This document shows, in pieces, positions 1 to 5,687 of a DNA stretch of 6,121 nt (its first letter is position 1; each line of letters begins with the position of its first letter). The stretch comes from Vulcanimicrobiota bacterium (lineage in GTDB: Bacteria; Eremiobacterota; Eremiobacteria; Baltobacterales; Baltobacteraceae). Under the pieces are notes generated by a model. The model saw only the letters and a list, made by a program, of their open reading frames with translations, searched no databases and was not told the origin of the DNA. The stretch spans positions 1-6,121 of the forward strand of contig JAQBPL010000272.1 of assembly GCA_028287545.1 (NCBI GenBank). Direction: 5' to 3'. A program made the translations under genes and the position numbers.

Positions 1-170
1 TCGCGGTAGAGCATCTTCTTGTTGAGCTCGCGCAGCGCGTCGATGGATCGCTTGTGTTCTTCGGAGCGGCCGTACTTCGTGGCTGCGCGGAGCGACGCGT
101 CGAGACTGCGCTCGCGGGCGGCGTAGACGAGGAAGGCGCTGAGGTCGCGGTCGTCGAGGCGGTAATTCAT
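1..170 (-). CDS. Hypothetical protein, N-terminal part (runs off left edge)
   Basis: The minus strand opens with ATG at 170-168 and stays open for 56 codons to the window edge, so the C-terminus is missing. The peptide begins MNYRLDDRDLSAFLVYAARE and is rich in alternating charged residues and leucine/alanine. This suggests soluble amphipathic helices; no signal peptide or membrane segment is visible. I do not recognise a family. Codon choice (G or C in most third positions) matches the real genes nearby, which supports coding. The base context before ATG is pyrimidine-rich, with no Shine-Dalgarno sequence. The gene lies downstream of the UDG gene on the same strand, but a strong terminator (240-274) sits between them, so it probably has its own promoter in the AT-richer stretch 171-239. 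It could be a small standalone protein or the start of a longer one. Confidence 0.6.
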   Translation of the reverse strand, partial: MNYRLDDRDLSAFLVYAARERSLDASLRAATKYGRSEEHKRSIDALRELNKKMLYR

Positions 171-239
171 CGTGACAAGGAAATTACCCAACGCCCTTGA
201 CGACTACGCTTGCTTAGAAAAATAAGGACGCGCTTGCCC

Positions 240-274
240 AAAAAAGAAACGCGCACCGCCGGCGCGATGCACGT
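240..274 (-). terminator. Intrinsic (rho-independent) terminator of the UDG gene
   Basis: Read on the minus strand, the arms CGTGCATCGC (273-264) and GCGGTGCGCG (259-250) form a continuous 10-bp stem. It has two G-T wobbles, closes a GCCG tetraloop (263-260), and can gain one more A-T pair at 274/249. The stem is followed directly by TTTCTTTTTT (249-240). This stem-plus-U-tract is the classic intrinsic terminator form. It lies 62 bases past the UDG stop codon and points the same way, so it most likely ends that transcript and insulates the gene at 1-170. The reverse reading has no T-tract, so it acts on the minus strand only. Confidence 0.85.
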
Positions 275-276
275 GG

Positions 277-297
277 CCCGGCAGTGCGCACGCCGGG
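277..297. other. GC-rich hairpin next to the terminator
   Basis: CCCGGC (277-282) pairs with GCCGGG (292-297). The loop between them contains the perfect palindrome GTGCGCAC (284-291), which can extend the stem past a one-base bulge. It lies between the UDG stop codon and the terminator at 240-274. In the UDG transcript it would form a second hairpin 5' of the terminator. It may stabilise the mRNA 3' end or assist termination. No T-tract follows it on either strand, so I do not call it a terminator. Confidence 0.45.
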
Positions 298-336
298 GGC
301 TTCAACATCAACGTTTCTACCCCAAATCAGCGCGAA

Positions 337-1050
337 TCAATCGGACGCGGCGCGCTCCATCAAAAGTGCTCGCGCGCGCGCGAAGACGGCGTCGAGCATC
401 GGTTCGGTCAGCACGCCGGTGTTCGTGTTCTGGCGGCTGGGATGGTACGACGCAAGAATCGTGATCGCGCCGCCGTGCGGCAGGTCGACGACCGTTTCGG
501 CGAGGTGCGCGAACTGCGCGCGCCCAGTGCGGTAGCTCGCGCGTTCTTTCATCAGTGAGTGCACCACATCGTCGGCGAATTTTCCGAGCGTCACGATGAC
601 CTGCGCGCTGCGCAACACGGAAAATTCGGCACGCAGATACGGGAGACAGCGCGTACGCTGAGCGGGAGTGGGCTTGTTCGCAGGCGGGGCGCAGCGGACC
701 GCGGCGGTGATGAACGTGTCGTGCAGCTGCATCCCGTCGTCGCGTCCGACGGCGTGCGGCTGGCTGGCGAGGCCGGCGCGGTGCAGGGCGCGATACAGCC
801 ATTCTCCGCTGCCGTCGCCGGTGAAGACGCGCCCGGTCCGGTTGGATCCGTGGGCGCCGGGTGCCAAGCCGACGAGGACGATTCGCGCGGCCGGATCACC
901 GAAGCCGGGGACGGGTCTGGCCCAATAGTCCTGATCGAGGAACGCGCGCTTTTTGACGCGCCCCACCTCCGCGCAGTAGGCGCGCAGCTCGGGACACTTG
1001 CGGCAGGCGACGACGCGGCGTTCGATCGCGTCGAGCGTGGAGAGGCTCAC
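337..1050 (-). CDS. Uracil-DNA glycosylase, family 5 (UDGb type)
   Basis: This 237-residue protein is a DNA repair glycosylase that removes uracil, and in characterised UDGb enzymes also other deaminated bases such as hypoxanthine, leaving an abasic site for base-excision repair. Cys16 and Cys19 (VACRKC) with Cys120 and Cys135 fit the four ligands of the [4Fe-4S] cluster of this superfamily. The first active-site motif is GLAPGAHGSNRTGRVFTGD (61-79). It has Ala where family 1, 2 and 4 enzymes carry Asp or Asn, which is the family-5 hallmark. The second motif, SYHPSRQNTNTG (201-212), holds the expected His203 and the DNA-intercalating loop. The start is GTG at 1050-1048; an in-frame stop at 1074-1072 leaves no room for a longer start and no earlier internal ATG fits. 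The length is normal for the family. It ends at TGA (339-337) and is followed by a strong terminator. It is divergent from the regulator at 1139. Confidence 0.93.
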   Translation of the reverse strand: MSLSTLDAIERRVVACRKCPELRAYCAEVGRVKKRAFLDQDYWARPVPGFGDPAARIVLVGLAPGAHGSNRTGRVFTGDGSGEWLYRALHRAGLASQPHAVGRDDGMQLHDTFITAAVRCAPPANKPTPAQRTRCLPYLRAEFSVLRSAQVIVTLGKFADDVVHSLMKERASYRTGRAQFAHLAETVVDLPHGGAITILASYHPSRQNTNTGVLTEPMLDAVFARARALLMERAASD

Positions 1051-1077
1051 GCGCCGGACGTTCGACGGGCCTCACAC

Positions 1078-1123
1078 ACGAGCCCGGCGTCGCGCTCGAA
1101 CGAGGGAGCGACCCAGGGCTCGT
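1078..1123. other. Long imperfect hairpin / inverted repeat in the divergent spacer
   Basis: ACGAGCCC (1078-1085) and GGGCTCGT (1116-1123) are perfect 8-base inverted arms. Inside them GG (1086-1087) pairs with CC (1113-1114), GTCG (1089-1092) with CGAC (1109-1112), and CTC (1095-1097) with GAG (1106-1108). That gives 17 pairs within 46 bases, interrupted only by small bulges, around an 8-base loop. It fills half of the 88-base gap between the UDG and regulator starts and ends 15 bases before the regulator ATG. There is no T-tract. It could be a 5'-leader structure of the regulator mRNA or an extended operator for a dimeric protein. High GC content makes some chance pairing likely. Confidence 0.45.
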
Positions 1124-1138
1124 TGCACTCTGGAAGAC

Positions 1139-2443
1139 ATGGGTGGATCCGAGACGCCGGCGGCGGAACTCTACGCGTTTGGGCCGTTCGCGCTCGACGG
1201 TTTCGCGCGAACGTTGCGCTCGCACGACTTGGCCGTACCCCTGCAGCCCCAAACGTTCGAACTGCTGGAGCTCCTCGTGCGCAACGCGGGGCGGTCGATC
1301 TCGAACACCGAGATTCTCGACGCTTGGCCTGGTGAGGAAGTAAACGACGGCGGCCTCGCTGCGCAGATGCTCTCGCTGCGCGGAACCCTCGCGCGTCACT
1401 CGCCGCGCGCGACCTACATCGTTACCGAGCCGGGCGGCGGCTATCGATTCGTCGCGCGCGTAGTGCCGCGCACGCCGGGCACGGCGGCGGAGGAGTCGGA
1501 GGCGAACCGGCTCTACGCGCGCGGCCGCTACTTCTACGAGAAGCGCACCGCCGATTCTCTGGACCGCAGCATTCACTATTTTCGCCAGGCGGTCGAGCTC
1601 GATCCGAACCTCGGCCGCGCCTACGCCGGCTTGGCGACCGCCTTCGGCCTCAGCGGCGAATACCTGCTGATGGCGCCGGCCGCTGCGTATCCGCGGGCCG
1701 CGGACGCCGCGCGGCGAGCGCTCGAACTCGACCCGACGCTCGACGAGGCGCACGCGGTGCTCGGCGTCGTCGCGTTGCGGTACGATCGTGATTACGCGCG
1801 CGCGGAGCGCCACTTCGTGCAAGCGGCTGCGCTCGCGCCGCAATCGAGCAACATCGTCGTCGCGCGCGCGTGGTTTTTGTGCACCGTCGGACGCGCGCAG
1901 GAAGCGGCGCAGATCCTGCGTGAGGCGCTGCACGACGAGCCCTACTCGCTCATCCTGGAATCGACGCTCGCGGTGTCGTCGATCTTCCGGCGCGAGTACG
2001 GCGAGGCCGCTCGGCGGTTGCGCGCCGTGCGCGAGATGGACCCCGGCTACGTGCACGGGCGCTTTTACCTAGCGGTCGCGTTGCACCTCGACGGCCGTTT
2101 TTCCGAGGCGCTCGCGCTCACGGAGGGTGCGGTCCCCGACGGCTACGAGCAGCAGTTCATGGCGCTGCGCGGCCGCTCGCTCGCCGGGCTCGGCCGCCTC
2201 GAAGAGGCGCGCGCGACCGAAGACGCGATGCGCGCGCTGGTATCTCGCGGCCGGTACGTATCGTGCTTCAACCTGGCGTGGCTCGCGAGCGGTTTGGGTG
2301 AATCCGAGCATGCCGTACGGTTGCTGGAGGCTGGATTCGAAGAGCACGATCCCTGGACCATCTTCGTGCCGGAGTTTCCGCTGTTCGACTCGCTGCGCGG
2401 TGATCCGCGTTTCGAGGCGTTGAGCCGCCGCATCCGCCCGTGA
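1139..2443 (+). CDS. Winged-helix (OmpR/PhoB-type) transcriptional regulator with TPR domain
   Basis: This 434-residue protein is a probable cytoplasmic transcription factor. Residues about 10-106 form an OmpR/PhoB-type winged helix. Visible marks are the opening LYAFGPFALD, the helix region QTFELLELLVRNAGRSIS (38-55), and the wing signature TYIVTEPGGGYRF (92-104). Residues about 118-400 are helical TPR-like repeats, with typical pieces such as YFRQAVELDPNLGRAYAGLA (147-166) and ARRALELDPTLDEAHAVLGV (181-200). The end, PLFDSLRGDPRFEALSRRI, is a common finish for this class. There is no receiver domain and no membrane helix, unlike CadC, so it probably senses a partner protein or ligand through the TPRs. 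I chose ATG 1139 because the fold starts just after it and GGAAG lies at 1132-1136, although its spacing is short. A longer in-frame opening from 998 would lie inside the divergent UDG gene and adds only an Arg-rich tail. The target genes are unknown. Confidence 0.88.
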   Translation: MGGSETPAAELYAFGPFALDGFARTLRSHDLAVPLQPQTFELLELLVRNAGRSISNTEILDAWPGEEVNDGGLAAQMLSLRGTLARHSPRATYIVTEPGGGYRFVARVVPRTPGTAAEESEANRLYARGRYFYEKRTADSLDRSIHYFRQAVELDPNLGRAYAGLATAFGLSGEYLLMAPAAAYPRAADAARRALELDPTLDEAHAVLGVVALRYDRDYARAERHFVQAAALAPQSSNIVVARAWFLCTVGRAQEAAQILREALHDEPYSLILESTLAVSSIFRREYGEAARRLRAVREMDPGYVHGRFYLAVALHLDGRFSEALALTEGAVPDGYEQQFMALRGRSLAGLGRLEEARATEDAMRALVSRGRYVSCFNLAWLASGLGESEHAVRLLEAGFEEHDPWTIFVPEFPLFDSLRGDPRFEALSRRIRP

Positions 2444-2464
2444 GCGGACGCCGCTCGGCGGAAA

Positions 2465-3361
2465 TTACCGGCCCCGCTGAACGCGCGCCTCGCGCAAAAA
2501 GGCGGTGAACGCGCGCGCCGCGGCGCTCGCCGGCGCGTTGCGCCGCGTCGCCAGCGCGATCGTCCGCACCAGCACCGGATCCCGCAGCGTGACGCTGACG
2601 ACCGGCGGTCCCGGCTCGTTCAGAAACACGCGCGGCAGGAGCGCGATCCCCAGACCCTCGGAGACGAGCGAGCGCAGCGTCAGCGCGTCGCCCGACTCGA
2701 CGACGATGCGCGGCACGAAGCCGTCGCGGCGCGCCGCGTCGTGCAAGCTCGCGTACAATCCGGAACCGCTGCGAAACGCGACCCAATCCGCCTTGCGCAG
2801 GGCGCGCAGCGTCGTGCTCGGCTGGGCCGCGAGCGGATGGTTCGGCGCCACGGCGATGGCGAGCTCGTCGCGGTACAGGGTCTCGAACGCGAACTCCGGG
2901 AACGCGGCGGGATCGTCGACGTTCACGATCGCCAAATCGAGCTCGGCCGCGCGCAGCGTGGCGAGCATCGGATGGCTGACGTCCTCGCGTAGGACCAGGT
3001 CGACGTCGGGATGGCGGCGGTGGAACGCGGCGAGAATTGCGGGCAGCACCGTTTCGCTGAACAGTTGGATTGAGCCGACCACGACCCGTCCGCGGACGGC
3101 GCCGGCGTGCTCGACCATCTCGCTGCGCAGGGCGTCGACGTCGGCGAGGATGCGCGCCGCCCGCTCCACGAGCGCAGCCCCGGCGCCGGTCGGGCGCACG
3201 CGCCGGCTCGTGCGTTCGAAGAGCGAGAGGCCGAGCTCGCGCTCCAGCGCCGCGATCGCTTGCGAGAGCGCCGGCTGCGCGACGCCCAGGCCCTCCGCCG
3301 CACGGGTGAAGCTGCGGGTCCGAGCCACTTCCACGGCGGCTCTCAGCTGCCGCAAATCCAT
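2465..3361 (-). CDS. LysR-type transcriptional regulator
   Basis: This 298-residue protein has the usual LysR length and layout. Residues 1-60 are the winged helix-turn-helix: MDLRQLRAAVEVARTRSFTR opens it, and AAEGLGVAQPALSQAIAALE (21-40) followed by LGLSLFERTSRRVRPTGAG carries the helix-turn-helix and wing. A linker helix leads to the effector-binding domain (about 90-290), which includes RVVVGSIQLFSETVLPAIL, the DLAIVNVDD segment, and VSEGLGIALLPR near the C-terminus. It lies divergent from the MFS/oxidoreductase pair, the common arrangement in which a LysR protein controls its neighbour in response to a small molecule. A T-N11-A dyad covers its own start codon, which suggests autorepression. 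Start ATG is at 3361-3359, with no Shine-Dalgarno sequence in front. The stop TAA (2467-2465) leaves 21 bases to the convergent TPR regulator. The effector is not predictable from sequence. Confidence 0.95.
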   Translation of the reverse strand: MDLRQLRAAVEVARTRSFTRAAEGLGVAQPALSQAIAALERELGLSLFERTSRRVRPTGAGAALVERAARILADVDALRSEMVEHAGAVRGRVVVGSIQLFSETVLPAILAAFHRRHPDVDLVLREDVSHPMLATLRAAELDLAIVNVDDPAAFPEFAFETLYRDELAIAVAPNHPLAAQPSTTLRALRKADWVAFRSGSGLYASLHDAARRDGFVPRIVVESGDALTLRSLVSEGLGIALLPRVFLNEPGPPVVSVTLRDPVLVRTIALATRRNAPASAAARAFTAFLREARVQRGR

Positions 3362-3374
3362 AAGCGCAGCTTAT
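3360..3374. promoter_or_regulatory. LysR-type operator (T-N11-A dyad)
   Basis: ATAAGC-GCA-GCTTAT is a perfect 6-base inverted repeat around a 3-base centre. T3361 and A3373 give the classic LysR T-N11-A signature. Imperfect flanking symmetry (TCCA at 3357 and TGGA at 3375) extends it. It is AT-richer than its surroundings and overlaps the ATG of the lysR gene (3361-3359). The centre at 3367 lies 66 bases upstream of the proposed exporter start at 3433. That matches the usual location of a LysR recognition site relative to the activated gene's transcription start, if that mRNA begins at or near the GTG. Motif and symmetry are seen directly; binding is inferred. Confidence 0.7.
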
Positions 3375-3396
3375 TGGACCGAGACCTTCGATTGCC

Positions 3397-3426
3397 TTGT
3401 TGGATGCGGCCGAGGCGTGCCAAAAT
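3397..3426 (+). promoter_or_regulatory. Candidate sigma70-like promoter of the MFS/oxidoreductase operon
   Basis: TTGTTG (3397-3402) could be a -35 box and CAAAAT (3421-3426, four of six matches to TATAAT) a -10 box, with an 18-base spacer. Six bases separate the -10 from GTG 3433, so transcription would start at or beside the start codon. The LysR dyad sits at about -66 relative to that point. CAAAATA stands out in a GC-rich background. The weak -35 suits an activator-dependent promoter. The boxes are matched by eye only. Confidence 0.4.
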
Positions 3427-3432
3427 AGCCCG

Positions 3433-4626
3433 GTGACCCGTCTCGACGTTCGCGCGATGGCGCTGCTCGCGTTCGCCCACGTCGCGGACGACTGCAATCA
3501 GAGCTTTATTCCGGCGCTGCTTCCGTATCTGATCCTCTGGCGCGGTATCTCGCACACCGAGGCCGGGACGCTCGTCTTGGCGCAGGCGATCTCGTCGTCG
3601 GTTGTGCAGCCCGTCATCGGCCACCTCGCCGACCGCCGCTCGATGCCGTGGCTGATCCCGATCGGGCTCATGCTGGCGGGTTCCGGCGTCGCCCTCGTTG
3701 GGTTCATGCCGACCCTGCCGCTGATGCTGATCGGCTCGCTGATCAGCGGCCTCGGCGTCGCGCTCTTCCATCCCGAGGCCGCGCGCTTCGCGAACTACGT
3801 GGCCGGCTCGAAGAAGGCGACCGGGATGCGCTGGTTCGCCGCCGGCGGAAACGTCGGGTTCGCCGTCGGCCCGCTGTTCGCCACCGCGGCGCTGGCGTGG
3901 TGGAAGCTGCCCGGCACGCTCGCCGCGGCGCTCCCGGTGACGATCCTCGGCACGATCGTGCTCGTCGAGCTGCGCCGCCTGCGCACGTTCATCCCGGCGC
4001 ACGCAACATCGCGCACGGGGCAAGGCACCGACGACTGGGTGTCGTTCTCGAAGCTCTCCGCGTTCGTGAGCGTGCGCGCGATGGCGTACTTCGGATTCGT
4101 CGCGTTCGTGCCGCTGTACGTGGTCGAAGTGCTGCACGCGACGCCGGCCGTCGGCGACATGCTGCTGTTCAGCTTCCTCGCCTGCGGCGTGCTCGGCACG
4201 CTCTCCGGCGGACCGATCGCCGATCGCTTCGGTCGGCGGACGGTGCTGTTCTGGTCGACCGCACTCGCCGCCGTCATGACGGCGCTTTTGGTCGGCTTGA
4301 CGCATCAAGGCAACTTGCTGCTGGCGATCCCGCTGCTGATGGTGACCGGCTTCGTCTTCGTCGCCTCGCAGTCGGCGTTCGTCGTGCTGGGTCAGGAGTT
4401 TCTGCCGAACCGCATGGGTCTGGCTTCCGGCGTGACGCTGGGCCTGGCCGTCTCGCTCGGCGGCACGTTCTCGCCGGTGATGGGGGCGATCGCCGACGCG
4501 CACGGCGTCGCGGCCTCGATTCTCACCGCCGGCGGCCTCTCGGTCGCGGGCGCGCTGATCGCGCTCACCTTGCCCGGCGAGCGGCGCGCCATCGCGGCGC
4601 GCACGCCGGTCGCGCGCGCCGGCTGA
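3433..4626 (+). CDS. MFS transporter, fosmidomycin-resistance (Fsr) family
   Basis: This 397-residue inner-membrane protein has about 12 hydrophobic segments (roughly 8-35, 45-65, 71-91, 95-118, 134-156, 160-181, 210-232, 240-262, 269-290, 294-320, 327-350, 357-380). A charged central loop lies at 182-207. Family marks shared with E. coli Fsr are the first-helix segment [10 protein letters not shown] (15-24), [20 protein letters not shown] (59-78), FHPEAARFA (112-120) and the glycine-rich [11 protein letters not shown] (138-148). The second half carries the MFS motif [11 protein letters not shown] (259-269). Fsr-type proteins are proton-driven drug exporters; this one's substrate is unknown. 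Possible starts are TTG 3397, GTG 3433 and ATG 3457. I prefer GTG because it leaves a short charged tail before helix 1 and lies six bases after a -10-like CAAAAT; none has a good Shine-Dalgarno sequence. It is divergent from lysR and 53 bases ahead of the oxidoreductase gene, probably as one operon. Confidence 0.9.
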   Translation: MTRLDVRAMALLAFAHVADDCNQSFIPALLPYLILWRGISHTEAGTLVLAQAISSSVVQPVIGHLADRRSMPWLIPIGLMLAGSGVALVGFMPTLPLMLIGSLISGLGVALFHPEAARFANYVAGSKKATGMRWFAAGGNVGFAVGPLFATAALAWWKLPGTLAAALPVTILGTIVLVELRRLRTFIPAHATSRTGQGTDDWVSFSKLSAFVSVRAMAYFGFVAFVPLYVVEVLHATPAVGDMLLFSFLACGVLGTLSGGPIADRFGRRTVLFWSTALAAVMTALLVGLTHQGNLLLAIPLLMVTGFVFVASQSAFVVLGQEFLPNRMGLASGVTLGLAVSLGGTFSPVMGAIADAHGVAASILTAGGLSVAGALIALTLPGERRAIAARTPVARAG

Positions 4627-4634
4627 GGAGTTCG

Positions 4635-4653
4635 CGCCGCAACCGCCGCGGCG
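4635..4653 (+). other. Small intercistronic GC hairpin
   Basis: CGCCGC (4635-4640) pairs with GCGGCG (4648-4653) around a 7-base loop. The overlapping CCGCCGCGGCGG (4643-4654) is a perfect 12-base palindrome that offers an alternative fold. It lies in the 53-base gap between the exporter and oxidoreductase genes. With no T-tract it is unlikely to terminate transcription fully, so it does not contradict co-transcription. It might affect mRNA stability or translation of the second gene, or be chance in GC-rich DNA. Confidence 0.25.
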
Positions 4654-4679
4654 GACGGCGGGATCATGCGGGCGCCTTC

Positions 4680-5687
4680 ATGACGATACCGTTCTCGGTT
4701 CTCGACCTCTCGCCGATCTGTGCCGGCTCAGACGCCACGCAAGCATTTCGGAATACGCTCGACCTCGCTCGGCATGCGGAGCGTTGGAACTTTCACCGCT
4801 ACTGGCTGGCCGAGCACCACAATATGCCGGGGATCGCGAGCGCCGCGACGTCGATCGTGATCGGGTACGTCGCCGGCGGAACGTCGACGATCCGCGTCGG
4901 GGCCGGCGGGGTGATGCTGCCCAACCACGCTCCGCTGGTGATCGCCGAGCAGTTCGGCACGCTCGAGTCGATGTATCCGGGCCGCATCGACCTCGGCCTC
5001 GGCCGCGCCCCGGGAACCGACCAGCGCACCGCGCGCGCGCTGCGCCGCACCCTTGCCGGCGGGGCGGATTCGTTCCCCGAGGACGTGCTCGAACTGCAGT
5101 CGTATTTTCGCGCCGCGCAGCAGGGGCAAGCGGTGCGCGCCGTGCCCGGTGCCGGATTGAACGTGCCGATTTGGCTCTTGGGATCGAGCCACTTCAGCGC
5201 GCAGTTCGCCGCGGTGCTCGGACTGCCGTTCGCGTTCGCCTCGCACTTCGCGCCGGCGATGATGGAGTCGGCCGTCGAGCTGTACCGCAGCACGTTTCAA
5301 CCCTCCGACGTGCTCGCGAAGCCGTACGTGATGCTGGGGATGAACGTCATCGCCGCCGACACCGACGCGGAGGCGGCGCGGCTGGTGACGTCGCTGCAGC
5401 AGCAATTCGTCAACCTGCGCCGCGGCGTGCCCGGTCCGCTGCAGCCGCCGATCGATCCGAGCGACGCGCACTGGGCGCCCCACGAACGCGCGGGCTTGGA
5501 AGAAGCCCTGTCGTGTTCCGTCGTCGGTTCGCCGGAGACCGTGCGCGTGGGCATCGCGCGGTTCATCGCGCGAACCGGCGCCGACGAGCTGATGATCGGC
5601 GGCCAGATCTACGATCACGCCGCGCGGCTGCACTCCTTCGAAATCGTCGCCGCGGCGCGCGACGCCCTCGCGGAGGCGGCTGCTTAG
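4680..5687 (+). CDS. Luciferase-like (LLM class) flavin-dependent oxidoreductase, YhbW-like
   Basis: This 335-residue protein is a probable cytoplasmic TIM-barrel flavin-dependent monooxygenase or oxidoreductase of the bacterial luciferase superfamily (luciferase group 1, same length as E. coli YhbW). Conserved blocks are FSVLDLSPI at the start, [16 protein letters not shown] (41-56), [17 protein letters not shown] (76-92), [15 protein letters not shown] (101-115), IWLLGSS (164-170), [11 protein letters not shown] (182-192) and the end block [17 protein letters not shown] (307-323). Family members use reduced FMN, but substrates are mostly unknown, including for YhbW. ATG 4680 is the only start that matches the family N-terminus; the frame stays open far upstream only as a shadow of the exporter gene. 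There is no Shine-Dalgarno sequence at normal distance. A five-codon ATG reading frame (4666-4683) overlaps this start. Its place behind an Fsr-type exporter and LysR suggests it modifies the exported or sensed compound. Its TAG overlaps the stop of trmL. Confidence 0.95.
   Translation: MTIPFSVLDLSPICAGSDATQAFRNTLDLARHAERWNFHRYWLAEHHNMPGIASAATSIVIGYVAGGTSTIRVGAGGVMLPNHAPLVIAEQFGTLESMYPGRIDLGLGRAPGTDQRTARALRRTLAGGADSFPEDVLELQSYFRAAQQGQAVRAVPGAGLNVPIWLLGSSHFSAQFAAVLGLPFAFASHFAPAMMESAVELYRSTFQPSDVLAKPYVMLGMNVIAADTDAEAARLVTSLQQQFVNLRRGVPGPLQPPIDPSDAHWAPHERAGLEEALSCSVVGSPETVRVGIARFIARTGADELMIGGQIYDHAARLHSFEIVAAARDALAEAAA

Noticed and set aside
998..1138. Longer start for the TPR regulator (47 extra codons)
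   Set aside because: The extension lies partly within the divergent UDG gene, is Arg/Thr-rich and not part of the winged-helix fold; ATG 1139 fits the domain start.
896..2056. Long minus-strand open frame (386 codons) opposite the TPR regulator
   Set aside because: It is Arg-rich, has no recognisable domain, and overlaps both the regulator and the UDG gene. Long antisense frames are expected in GC-rich coding DNA.
2449..2461. Possible bidirectional terminator between the TPR regulator and lysR
   Set aside because: The best stem is only 4 bp (CGCC/GGCG) and no T-tract follows on either strand.
2505..3428. Plus-strand open frame of 307 codons opposite lysR
   Set aside because: It is rich in Ser, Arg and Ala with no motif, an antisense shadow of the well-supported LysR gene.
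3343..4503. Long minus-strand open frame opposite the exporter
   Set aside because: The composition (Arg, His, Glu, Gln) is that of a GC-rich antisense shadow, and the exporter on the plus strand has clear family motifs.
3648..4679. Upstream extension of the oxidoreductase frame by 344 codons
   Set aside because: It is an Arg-rich out-of-frame reading of the exporter gene. The family N-terminus begins at ATG 4680.
4728..5633. Minus-strand open frame of 301 codons opposite the oxidoreductase
   Set aside because: It has no domain signature and low-complexity basic composition; the plus-strand protein is strongly conserved.
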